Assembly (NCBI GenBank): GCA_025869435.1
Contig: JAOZVS010000134.1
Coordinates: 1-41,530 of the forward strand
Length of the DNA stretch: 41,530 bases
From: Zavarzinia sp.
GTDB taxonomy: Bacteria; Pseudomonadota; Alphaproteobacteria; Zavarziniales; Zavarziniaceae
Reading direction: 5' to 3'
The notes beneath the pieces were generated by a model. That model was not told the DNA's origin. It did no database searches and saw only the letters and a list, made by a program, of their open reading frames with translations. A program made the position numbers and the translations under genes. Shown piece after piece: positions 27,173-35,080 of this stretch. How positions within the stretch are numbered: the stretch's first letter is position 1; the number at the start of each line of letters is the position of its first letter.

Positions 27173-27210
27173 TGAACTCCAGCCTTTGCCTGTTTCGGTC
27201 GGCACCAGAA

Positions 27211-27251
27211 TGTATCCATCGTGGTAAAAAATTAGCACAATAATGGATACA
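27211..27251. promoter_or_regulatory. Widely spaced 9-bp inverted repeat between STAS and NCS2 genes
   Basis: TGTATCCAT (27211-27219) and ATGGATACA (27243-27251) are exact complements with centres 32 bases apart, about three helical turns. They are in an AT-rich patch within the 201-base divergent gap. A TACAAT hexamer (27248-27253) overlaps the right arm and could be a -10 element for the rightward gene. This looks like a two-half-site operator. Confidence 0.5.
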
Positions 27252-27373
27252 ATACGAAAGAGCCGAGGGCACGCCCCCGGCGACCTTCTGCGGGAGTATG
27301 GCATGGTGCGTGAAGGCGGGCGACAGTGTGGGACAGGGGGGAACGGCGGCGCTCGGGACGTGCGGGCCGATCC

Positions 27374-29131
27374 ATGACCCTGATCCGTCTGCCCCCGTCC
27401 CGGCCGCGTCGGCGGCCGCAGGAATTATCGGTCGCCGCCGATGAAAGCGCCCCCCTGTCGACCCTGCTGCCCCTTGGCCTGCAACACGCGGCCATGGCGC
27501 TCGGCCTGTCCGCCTATGTCCTGGCCCTGGCCAAGGGCGCCCATTTCGGGGTCGAGGAGACGCGGACCCTGCTCGCCGTCTCGATCATCACCATGGCTCT
27601 GGGCACCGGGCTGCAGGCCTGGGGCGGACGTCTCGGCTCCGGCGCGCTGATCGTCCATATTCCGGGTCCGCTGTTGGTCACCCAGGCGGCACCGATCCTG
27701 TCGGTGACGGGGCCGGGCGGCATGACGGTGCTTTCCGTCGCCTGCGCCCTGGTCGCGCTGCTGGTCGCGCCGCTGACCACGCGCCTGCGGGGCCTGTTTC
27801 CGCCCATCGTCGCCGGCCTCGTCGTGCTGATCGGCGGCATTTCACTGATTCAGGGCGCCATCACCCACGCCGCTGGCCTTGACGCCGCCATGGCGCCGGA
27901 CGGCGACAGCCTCGCCATCGCGGCGGTCACCCTTGGCCTGATCATCGGCCTGTCGATCTGGGGTAGCCGGCGCTTGAAGCTCTTTTCCCTGCTGATCGGC
28001 ATCCTGGGCGGCGTGGTGACCGCCCTGCTGCTCGGCCGTCTGTCCGGGGGCGAGGCGCTGGCCAGCGTCCCCGTTGTCGCCCTGCCCGCCATTGTCGCGC
28101 CGGTGTTCGACGTACCGGTCGGCGCGCTGATCGCCGTCGCCTTCGTCGCGCTCCTGGTACAGATCGACGCGATCGGCAGCTTCATCCTGATGGACCGGAT
28201 GGACGACGCCGACTGGCGCCGGCCCGACATGAAGCAGGCCGGGCGCGGCATCCTGGCCGCCGGCATCGGCGATTTCCTCGGCGGCCTTCTGGGCGGCATG
28301 GCGACCGCGACATCCTCGGCCAATATCGGGCTGTGCCACGCCAGCCGGGCCACCACCCGCTATGCCGGGCTGGTCGCCGCCGGCCTGCTGCTGGTGATCG
28401 CCTTCCTGCCGCAGGTCACCATGGCGCTGACCCTGATCCCGACGCCGGTCATCGGCGCGATCGAGCTTTATTCCGCCGCCTTCCTGATCGCGGCCGGCGT
28501 CGACCTGGTCGCCTCGCGCCAGCTCGACACGCGGGGCGTGTTCATCATCGGCCTGTCGCTGGTCTGCGGCATTTCGGTCCTGCTGATGCCGGGCATCGCC
28601 GCCCAGGCGCCGCCGTCCCTGCACCATCTGGTGGGCAGCGGCTTCATCGTCACCGGCGCCCTCGCGATCACGCTCAATCAATTGTTCCGCCTTGGCATCC
28701 GCCAGTCGGAAACCCGGGCAATTTCGCCTTCCGGCCCGGCCGTCAGCCATCAGGTCACCGATTTCATCGAACGCATGGGCGGCACCTGGGCTGCCCGGCG
28801 CGATATCGTCCGCCGCGCCGCCCAGGCCGCGGTCGAGGCGGTGGAAGCGATCGCCGCAGCCGGCGGCGGCCGCCGGGTGACCGCGATCGGCGGCCGTTTC
28901 GACGAGCTGAATTTCGATATCGACCTCTGGCACGACGGCCCGCCCCTGCCCCTTTCCGGCGCGGCGGCGCCCGATCTCGCCAACATCCTCGACGGGGCGG
29001 ACGATGAAGCCATCGATACCGCCATCGCCAATGTCTCGAACGTGCTCGTCCAGCGTCTGGCCGACCGGTTGAAATGCGGCAGCGACCCGGCCAGCGGCCG
29101 GTCGTTCATGCGCCTGCATTTCGACCATTGA
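27374..29131 (+). CDS. NCS2 (xanthine/uracil) family permease with C-terminal GHKL-like tail
   Basis: This is a 585-aa protein. Residues about 30-445 form an NCS2 nucleobase-transporter domain with around 14 hydrophobic segments. The nucleobase motif region reads SANIGLCHASRATTR, and the TM8 acidic position is Asp (VQIDAIGSFI). NCS2 proteins usually stop near 430-460 residues; here a soluble tail of about 127 residues (about 459-585) follows. In the tail, AAQAAVEAVEAIAAAGG followed by FDELNFDIDLWHDGPPL parallels the N-box and G1 regions of GHKL ATPases, with the N-box Asn lost. The substrate is unknown. GTG at 27326 is an alternative start. The methyltransferase gene follows 31 bases later. 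Confidence 0.8.
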   Translation: MTLIRLPPSRPRRRPQELSVAADESAPLSTLLPLGLQHAAMALGLSAYVLALAKGAHFGVEETRTLLAVSIITMALGTGLQAWGGRLGSGALIVHIPGPLLVTQAAPILSVTGPGGMTVLSVACALVALLVAPLTTRLRGLFPPIVAGLVVLIGGISLIQGAITHAAGLDAAMAPDGDSLAIAAVTLGLIIGLSIWGSRRLKLFSLLIGILGGVVTALLLGRLSGGEALASVPVVALPAIVAPVFDVPVGALIAVAFVALLVQIDAIGSFILMDRMDDADWRRPDMKQAGRGILAAGIGDFLGGLLGGMATATSSANIGLCHASRATTRYAGLVAAGLLLVIAFLPQVTMALTLIPTPVIGAIELYSAAFLIAAGVDLVASRQLDTRGVFIIGLSLVCGISVLLMPGIAAQAPPSLHHLVGSGFIVTGALAITLNQLFRLGIRQSETRAISPSGPAVSHQVTDFIERMGGTWAARRDIVRRAAQAAVEAVEAIAAAGGGRRVTAIGGRFDELNFDIDLWHDGPPLPLSGAAAPDLANILDGADDEAIDTAIANVSNVLVQRLADRLKCGSDPASGRSFMRLHFDH

Positions 29132-29162
29132 GCCCGCGCCCGGCAGCCAGAAGGAAACTCAA

Positions 29163-29981
29163 GTGACCCTGCTGATCGACCGGAACACCTGGAGGCCTGC
29201 CTTGGACCGTGAGGACATGGGTCGCAGCTATGACGCCTATTTCTCGTCCGGCGTCTATCTGTCCCGCTATCCACGGCCGAACCGGCGCACCCTGCGACTG
29301 TTGGCCGGCCTGTTGCCGGCGGGCGGCCGCCTGCTCGATTATGGCGCCGGCGAGGGGCGCTATTGCTTCAGCCTGGCGCGCAGTCATGACGCGGCGGTGA
29401 CCGCCGTCGACATCAGCGCCGTCGCCCGCCAGCATCTCGGTGCCGTCGCCGGGCATCTGGGACTGTCCGGGCAGGTCGAGGTTTGCGACGCCGACGACGC
29501 GACCTACCGTCAGGCCCTCGCGCGCGGGGGCTTCGATATCGTCCTGCTGGGCTTCGGCGTGCTGGGCCATGTCGCCGGGCGGCAGCGGCGGATCGCGCTT
29601 CTGGCCGAATTGCGTTCGGCGCTGGCGCCCGGCGGGCGGCTGGTGCTCGGCCTGCCCAATGCCCTGCGGCGTTTCCGCGCCCGCCAGCGCGACTGCCGCG
29701 CCCTGGTCGCCCAAGGGCAGCTGGAGCCGGGCGACATCCGCTACGAGCGCCCGCTGGACGGTGGCGCGATCCCGCTGTTCTACCATCTCTTCACCGCGAA
29801 GGAGATCCGCGAGGACCTCGCCGAGGCGGGCTTCACGGTGGAGAGGCTGACCATCGAAAGCCTGCTGCCCGAAAGCGCCGTCACCCATTCGCGTCTGCTG
29901 GGCCTTCTGGACGACGGGGCCTCGGCGCTGCTGCCCGCCCCCCTCGGCTATGGCTTCCTGGTCACCGCCAGCGTCACCTGA
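29163..29981 (+). CDS. Class I SAM-dependent methyltransferase
   Basis: This is a 272-aa Rossmann-fold methyltransferase. Motif I is LLDYGAGEGRYCFSLA (about residues 57-72), motif II AVTAVDIS, and motif IV FDIVLLGFGVLGHV. LRSALAPGGRLVLGLPN is typical of the post-IV region. It resembles small-molecule methyltransferases; the substrate cannot be inferred. The GTG at 29163 sits behind AAGGAAA; a TTG at 29202 is an alternative start. It is co-directional with the flanking permease and carbonic anhydrase genes. Confidence 0.82.
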   Translation: MTLLIDRNTWRPALDREDMGRSYDAYFSSGVYLSRYPRPNRRTLRLLAGLLPAGGRLLDYGAGEGRYCFSLARSHDAAVTAVDISAVARQHLGAVAGHLGLSGQVEVCDADDATYRQALARGGFDIVLLGFGVLGHVAGRQRRIALLAELRSALAPGGRLVLGLPNALRRFRARQRDCRALVAQGQLEPGDIRYERPLDGGAIPLFYHLFTAKEIREDLAEAGFTVERLTIESLLPESAVTHSRLLGLLDDGASALLPAPLGYGFLVTASVT

Positions 29982-30030
29982 CAGATTTCACCCGCATCTC
30001 CACCGCCAACCCCAGGGGGACAAGTTGAGC

Positions 30031-30720
30031 ATGGATCGACCCGCCGGCTGCACCTGCCGTGACATCAGCCATCTCACCGATGGTATTCGCGCCTTCAAGG
30101 CCCGCCACTATGGCGCCAGCCCCGGCCTGATGCGGTCGCTGGTCGAGGAGGGGCAGGCCCCCGCGACCCTGATGATTTCCTGTTCCGACAGCCGGGTCGA
30201 TCCCGCCCTGCTGTCCGGCGCGGACCCGGGGGAGCTGTTCACCGTCCGCAATGTCGCCAACCTGGTGCCGCCCTATCAGCCCGGCCCGTCGTTGCACGGC
30301 ACCGGCGCCGCCATCGAATATGCCGTGCGCGACCTGATGGTCGATCACATCGTCGTCATGGGCCATGCCCACTGCGGCGGCATCAAGGCCCTGATCGGCA
30401 GCGCCGAGGGCAAGCGCATGGCGCGCGACTTCATCAACGACTGGGTCGAGCTGGCGCTTGACGCCTGCCGGATCCATGTCGGCCATGCCGATGGCGCCGA
30501 CAGCCGCCGCCCCGTGTCGCTGGAATTGCTGAAGGACAATCCCTTCCTCGTGGAGCGCGCGGCCATCGCCGGCTCGATCGGCAATCTCCTGACCTATCCC
30601 TGGCTGAAGGAGCGGGTCGATGCGGGCACGCTTCAACTCCATGGCTGGTGGTTCGACCTCGATACCGGGGATCTGTGGCAAACCAGGCCCGGGGAAACCC
30701 GCCTGTTCCCGGTGCTCTAA
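30031..30720 (+). CDS. Beta-class carbonic anhydrase
   Basis: This is a 229-aa zinc enzyme interconverting CO2 and bicarbonate. Zinc ligands and the Asp-Arg dyad are present: CSDSR (Cys51, Asp53, Arg55) and GHAHCGG (His112, Cys115). VRNVANLVPPY and GSIGNLLTYPW are family segments. ATG at 30031 and TTG at 30025 both lie behind AGGGGGA; I prefer the ATG. It lies between two NCS2-type permeases, so it may act with one of them (inference). Confidence 0.94.
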   Translation: MDRPAGCTCRDISHLTDGIRAFKARHYGASPGLMRSLVEEGQAPATLMISCSDSRVDPALLSGADPGELFTVRNVANLVPPYQPGPSLHGTGAAIEYAVRDLMVDHIVVMGHAHCGGIKALIGSAEGKRMARDFINDWVELALDACRIHVGHADGADSRRPVSLELLKDNPFLVERAAIAGSIGNLLTYPWLKERVDAGTLQLHGWWFDLDTGDLWQTRPGETRLFPVL

Positions 30721-30779
30721 CACCGCCCCCCACCCCCTGCTCCCGCCCCCTTGTCTCTTCCTGTAAAACGAGTACCCCG

Positions 30780-32492
30780 ATGCGCCGACCCGACACGCTG
30801 CTCTACGGGATCGAAGATATCCCGCCGGCCCGCTTCGCCTTCGGCCTTGCCCTGCAACAGGTGGCCTTCCTCGGCGCCTTGCTGGCGGTGCCCGCCTTCT
30901 TCGCGCGCAGCGCCGGGATGGATCAGGCCGCCTTCCTGAACCTCGCCGCCTGCGGCCTGATCTATTCGGCCGTCGCCCTGCTGCTTCAGGCCTGGGGGCG
31001 CTTCGGTATCGGCGCCGGCATCTTCCTGCCGGTGCAGGGCACCACCTCGGTCCTGCCCGTGCTGGCGCTCGGCCTTGCCCATTCGGGCCTCGGCGGGGGC
31101 TTCGGCATGTTCGCGGTCAGCGGCCTGTCCATGATCCTGTTCAGCTTCGTCATCAAGCGGCTGCGGGCGATCTTCACGGTCGAGGTCGCCGGCCTCGCCA
31201 TGCTGCTGATCGGCGCCGGCATCGGCATCATCGGCCTCAACCTGATCTTCTCGACGCAAGGGGCCGCCGGCCCCCAGCCGGAGCGGGTCGCCGTCGCCGG
31301 GGCGACGCTGGCGGTCATGGTCGCCTGCAATGTCTGGGGCCGGGGCGGGCTGAAGTTCTTCGCGACGGTGACCGGCCTTGGCTTTGGCCTTGTCCTCGCG
31401 ACCGCGGGCGGTCTTCTGACCGATGTCGATATCGCCGCCTTCGAGGGCGCCGCCGTCCTCCACCTGCCGGTCTTGCAGCAGTTCGGCTGGCATTTCGAGA
31501 TGGAAGCCCTGGTGCCCGCCATCATCACCGGCTTTTCCCTGTCGCTGACCTCGATGGGGGTGCAGACCGTCGCCCAGCGCTTCAACGATGCCGATTTCAA
31601 GCGGCCGGATCTCGATTCCGTTGGCCGGGGCGTCCGCGCCGAGGGCATCGCCCAGATCTTCGCCTCGCTGATCAACGCCATGCCCATGGCGGCCAGCGGC
31701 GGCGCCGCCAGCCTGGCCCTCGCCTCGGGCTGCACCAGCCGCCATCTCGCGATCTGGACCGCCGGGCTGCTGTTCCTGATCGCCCTCTGTCCCAAGGTGA
31801 TCGTCGCCTGGATGATCGTGCCGCCCGAGGTCCTGGGGGCGTTGTTCCTCTTCCTTTCATCCTTCGCGACGATCGGCGGCATCCAGATGATCGGCTCGCG
31901 GATGCTGGACAACCGGCGGTCGCTGGCGATCGGCATCGCGCTTCTGGTCGGCATCAGCTATGGCGACATCCATGATCAGCTGGAGCGCATGTTCCCCGGC
32001 GCCCATTACGTCGCCTTCTCGCAATTCGCCCTGGCCCTGACCACGGCCGTCGCGCTTCAGGCCCTGTTCCGCTTCGGCATCCGCCGCAAGACCCGGCAGA
32101 GCTTCGCCGTGGCCGACACCCATTTCGAGGACATGATCGCCTTCGTCGAGGCGCAGGGAAAGCTCTGGGGCGCCCGCCACGAGGCGGTGAAGCGGGCTGA
32201 ACTCGCCTCGTGGCAGGCGTTCGAATTGCTGAGGGACAGCAACCTTCTCGCCCCCGGCGCCGAGGCGATCGAACTCGAGACCCAGCAGGACGAATATAAT
32301 CTCACCATCTTCATCCGCTATCGCGGCACCCTGCCGGTGCTGGCCACCCATCCGCCCAGCCACGACGAAATGCTCGACGATGGCGACGCGCCGCAGCGCA
32401 TGGCGGGTTATCTCATCAACCGCCTGGCCGACAACGCGCGGACCCGGATGGCCGGATCCCAGGCCGAACTGAAACTGGATTTCCGCGACTGA
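30780..32492 (+). CDS. Divergent NCS2-family permease with C-terminal GHKL-like tail
   Basis: This is a 570-aa paralogue of the permease at 27374-29131. The membrane domain (about residues 15-435) is NCS2-like, but key positions differ. The TM8 acid is replaced by Thr (FSLSLTSMGVQTVA), and the usual N-x-G of the nucleobase motif reads SGGAASLALASG. The tail (about 440-570) has HEAVKRAELASWQAFELL, DEYNLTIFIRYRG and RMAGYLINRLADNARTR, in the same order as GHKL N, G1 and G2 regions but degenerate. It may transport something else or act as a sensor. The ribosome binding site before the ATG is poor. Confidence 0.75.
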   Translation: MRRPDTLLYGIEDIPPARFAFGLALQQVAFLGALLAVPAFFARSAGMDQAAFLNLAACGLIYSAVALLLQAWGRFGIGAGIFLPVQGTTSVLPVLALGLAHSGLGGGFGMFAVSGLSMILFSFVIKRLRAIFTVEVAGLAMLLIGAGIGIIGLNLIFSTQGAAGPQPERVAVAGATLAVMVACNVWGRGGLKFFATVTGLGFGLVLATAGGLLTDVDIAAFEGAAVLHLPVLQQFGWHFEMEALVPAIITGFSLSLTSMGVQTVAQRFNDADFKRPDLDSVGRGVRAEGIAQIFASLINAMPMAASGGAASLALASGCTSRHLAIWTAGLLFLIALCPKVIVAWMIVPPEVLGALFLFLSSFATIGGIQMIGSRMLDNRRSLAIGIALLVGISYGDIHDQLERMFPGAHYVAFSQFALALTTAVALQALFRFGIRRKTRQSFAVADTHFEDMIAFVEAQGKLWGARHEAVKRAELASWQAFELLRDSNLLAPGAEAIELETQQDEYNLTIFIRYRGTLPVLATHPPSHDEMLDDGDAPQRMAGYLINRLADNARTRMAGSQAELKLDFRD

Positions 32493-32522
32493 GGCCCCGG
32501 CGCCTTTTGCGGCGCCAGACGA

Positions 32523-32551
32523 TTGACAGCCGCGATTCGGGAGACTATAAC
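32523..32551 (+). promoter_or_regulatory. Sigma-70 promoter of tRNA-Gln
   Basis: TTGACA (32523-32528), a 17-base spacer and TATAAC (32546-32551) form an almost ideal housekeeping promoter. The tRNA begins 27 bases after the -10 element. Confidence 0.88.
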
Positions 32552-32577
32552 CCCGGCCTCGTCGCGATTGATCCCGC

Positions 32578-32651
32578 TGGGGGATAGTTTAGCGGTAGAA
32601 CCCCGGACTCTGACTCCGGTAGCTCTGGTTCGAATCCAGGTCCCCCAGCCA
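32578..32651 (+). tRNA. tRNA-Gln (anticodon CUG)
   Basis: The 74-base gene has acceptor stem TGGGGGA/TCCCCCA, anticodon stem CCGGA/TCCGG around loop CTCTGAC (anticodon CTG), T-loop TTCGAAT and an encoded CCA end. The sequence closely follows the common alphaproteobacterial tRNA-Gln. No clear terminator is seen downstream. Confidence 0.96.
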
Positions 32652-32731
32652 ATCAACCTTCCGGTCGCGCCCCTCCCCCGATATTGCCGCTGCACCTCGC
32701 CAGCTTCGGTCCTCGCACCCCGGCATGGAGC

Positions 32732-32772
32732 AATTCGTATTTTACAAGGCATGGCCTTGGCGATTGCGAATT
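32732..32772. promoter_or_regulatory. Nested dyad upstream of the amine dehydrogenase gene
   Basis: AATTCG (32732-32737) with CGAATT (32767-32772), and CAAGGC (32745-32750) with GCCTTG (32754-32759), are inverted repeats sharing the same centre at 32752. The site lies in the 179-base gap between tRNA-Gln and the GTG at 32831 and could be an operator. No convincing promoter was found there. Confidence 0.4.
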
Positions 32773-32830
32773 TGGTCCCGGGCGCGATCACGCTAGTCTC
32801 GATCCATCGCCCCCGGAGGATCCCGTCACC

Positions 32831-34909
32831 GTGTCTCGCGACCCCGCCTATGACATTCTGTTCGAGCCCGTGAAGATCGGTCCGGTGACGGCGCGCAACC
32901 GCTTCTATCAGGTGCCCCATTGCAACGGCATGGGCTATCGCGATCCCAGCGCGCTGGCGGGCATGCGGGGGGTCAAGGCCGAGGGCGGCTGGGCCGTCGT
33001 CTGCACCGAACAGGTCGAGCTGCATTACTCGTCCGAAATCACGCCCTTCATCGAATTGCGCCTGTGGGACGACCGGGATATTCCGGCCCTGGCCGGCATG
33101 GCCGACCGGATCCACGAGCACGGCAGCCTCGCCGGGATCGAGCTGGCCTATAACGGCATGAACGGGCCGAACCTCTATTCCCGCGAAGTGCCGATGGGGC
33201 CGGCCCCCCTGCCGGTCGCGACCTTCACCTATGATCCGGTGCAGGCGCGGCGCATGGACAAGACCGATATCGCCAATGTCCGGCGCTGGCACCGGGATGC
33301 CGTGCTGCGGGCCAGGCGCGCGGGCTTCGACCTCATCTATGTCTATGCCGCCCATGCCCTCGGCTTTCTTCATCATTTCCTGTCGCGCCGCTACAACGAC
33401 CGGACCGACGAATATGGCGGCAGCCTCGAGAACCGCATCCGGCTGCTGCGGGAAGTGGTGCAGGACACCAAGGACGCGGTGGGCGACACCTGCGCGGTTC
33501 CGGTGCGGATCTCGGTCGACGAACTGATCGGCGAAGGCGGCCTCTACAAGGAAGAGGTCGAGGACATGATCGGCCTGATGGCCGACCTGCCGGACCTGTG
33601 GGACGTGACCATCGCCGGCTGGGAGAACGACAGCCAGACCTCGCGCTTCGCCGAGGAAGGCTTTTCCGAGCCCTTCATCAACGGCATCAAGCGACTGACC
33701 AGCAAGCCGGTGGTCGGCGTCGGCCGCTATACGTCGGTCGACCGGATGGCCAGCCTCGTTCGCAAGGGCGTGCTGGACCTGATCGGCGCCGCCCGGCCCT
33801 CGATCGCCGATCCCTTCCTGCCCAAGAAGCTGGAAGAAGGGCGGATCGAGGATATCCGCGAATGCATCGGCTGCAACATCTGCGTCTCCGGCGATTTCAC
33901 CCAGTCGCCCATCCGCTGCACCCAGAACCCGACCATGGGCGAGGAATGGCGGAAGGGCTGGCACCCGGAGCGTATCGCGGCGAAGACCAGCGACAAGCCG
34001 GTCCTGATCGTCGGCGCCGGTCCCGCGGGGCTGGAGGCGGCTCGGGCGCTTGGCCGGCGCGGCTATCCGGTGATGCTGGCCGAGGCCAGGCGCGAGCTGG
34101 GCGGCCGGGTGGCGCTGGAATCCCGCCTGCCCGGCCTCGCCGCCTGGATCCGGGTGAAGGACTACCGGGAACAGCAGCTCCATCAATTGCCCAATGTCGA
34201 GCTGTTCCTCGACAGTCCGCTGACGGCGGACGACATCATGGGTTTCGGCATTCCCCGCGTGGTGCTGGCGACCGGCGCCACCTGGCGGCGGGACGGAGTG
34301 GGTCACCTCCACACCAGGGCGATTCCGATCGAGGACGACGCCGAGGTCCTGTCGGCCGGCGACATCATGGCCGGCCGGCTGCCGACGGGGAAACATGTCC
34401 TCGTCTGGGACGACGATCATTACTACATGGGCGGGGTGATCGCCGAACTGCTGGCCGGCAAGGGCTACCGGGTGACTTACGCGACGCCGGCCTCCGAAGC
34501 CTCGACCTGGACCCGCAACACGATGGAGCAGTTCTTCATCCAGAAGCGGATGCTGGAAAAGGGCATCGCGATCCGCGGCTTCCTGGCGCTGAACGCGGTC
34601 CGGCCGGGCGAAGCCACCATGGCCTGCATGTTCACCGGCCGGGAGGAGCGGCTGGAGGCCGATGCGACCGTCCTCGTGACCTCCCGCCTGCCGAATGACG
34701 AATTGCTGACGGCGCTGAACGCCCGCGCCGCCGACTGGGCCGATTCCGGGCTGGAATCCGTCACCGCCATCGGCGATGCCCTGGCGCCCGCGACCATCGC
34801 CCATGCGACCTATGCCGGGCATCGTTTCGCGCGGGAGCTGGACGAAGCCCCCCATGACGGCGACAGCCTGCCGTTCCGGCGCGAGGTCACCGAATTGCTG
34901 AAGGCCTGA
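32831..34909 (+). CDS. Trimethylamine dehydrogenase-family iron-sulfur flavoprotein (predicted secondary-amine type)
   Basis: This 692-aa enzyme is laid out like trimethylamine, dimethylamine and histamine dehydrogenases. A TIM-barrel FMN domain has RFYQVPHCNG (Cys31, the 6-S-cysteinyl-FMN position) and YVYAAH (Tyr172, His175, the catalytic pair). The 4Fe-4S motif CIGCNICVSG comes next (Cys345, 348, 351, and Cys363). A C-terminal ADP/FAD-like domain begins at LIVGAGPAGLEAARALG. TEQ at residues 59-61 places Gln61 where trimethylamine dehydrogenase has Tyr60, as in dimethylamine dehydrogenase. GTG at 32831 follows GGAGGA. The TGA stop lies at the edge of a MITE-like element. Physiological acceptors in the family are ETFs. 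Confidence 0.88.
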   Translation: MSRDPAYDILFEPVKIGPVTARNRFYQVPHCNGMGYRDPSALAGMRGVKAEGGWAVVCTEQVELHYSSEITPFIELRLWDDRDIPALAGMADRIHEHGSLAGIELAYNGMNGPNLYSREVPMGPAPLPVATFTYDPVQARRMDKTDIANVRRWHRDAVLRARRAGFDLIYVYAAHALGFLHHFLSRRYNDRTDEYGGSLENRIRLLREVVQDTKDAVGDTCAVPVRISVDELIGEGGLYKEEVEDMIGLMADLPDLWDVTIAGWENDSQTSRFAEEGFSEPFINGIKRLTSKPVVGVGRYTSVDRMASLVRKGVLDLIGAARPSIADPFLPKKLEEGRIEDIRECIGCNICVSGDFTQSPIRCTQNPTMGEEWRKGWHPERIAAKTSDKPVLIVGAGPAGLEAARALGRRGYPVMLAEARRELGGRVALESRLPGLAAWIRVKDYREQQLHQLPNVELFLDSPLTADDIMGFGIPRVVLATGATWRRDGVGHLHTRAIPIEDDAEVLSAGDIMAGRLPTGKHVLVWDDDHYYMGGVIAELLAGKGYRVTYATPASEASTWTRNTMEQFFIQKRMLEKGIAIRGFLALNAVRPGEATMACMFTGREERLEADATVLVTSRLPNDELLTALNARAADWADSGLESVTAIGDALAPATIAHATYAGHRFARELDEAPHDGDSLPFRREVTELLKA

Positions 34910-35071
34910 GAGCCTGTTTGGAAATCCGGCGGCTGAGAGCCGGCGAGAGATTTTCGTGTCCCGCGAGGAGGCGGTCGCCGCCGATATCGTGTGATATCGG
35001 CAAGATTGCCGACGCCGCGGGGCGCGGAAAGATCCGCCGGATCGACCCGTCCGGGGTTGCCAAACAGGCTC
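34910..35071. mobile_element. MITE-like palindromic element, IS5/IS1031-type ends
   Basis: This 162-bp element has perfect 12-bp terminal inverted repeats GAGCCTGTTTGG (34910-34921) and CCAAACAGGCTC (35060-35071). It is flanked on both sides by TGA (34907-34909 and 35072-35074), a TNA target duplication of the kind known for IS1031-group IS5 elements. The central hairpin CCGATATC-GTGT-GATATCGG (34981-35000) is exactly at the midpoint, and the arms between are imperfectly complementary along their length. It encodes no transposase. It lies between two convergent genes, and the left TGA is the stop codon of the amine dehydrogenase. Confidence 0.78.
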
Positions 35072-35080
35072 TGAAGCAGC

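Noticed and set aside
34910-35071. Simple rho-independent terminator between convergent genes
   Set aside because: At 162 bp, with terminal repeats and flanking TGA duplications, it is better explained as an inserted element, although it might also terminate transcription.
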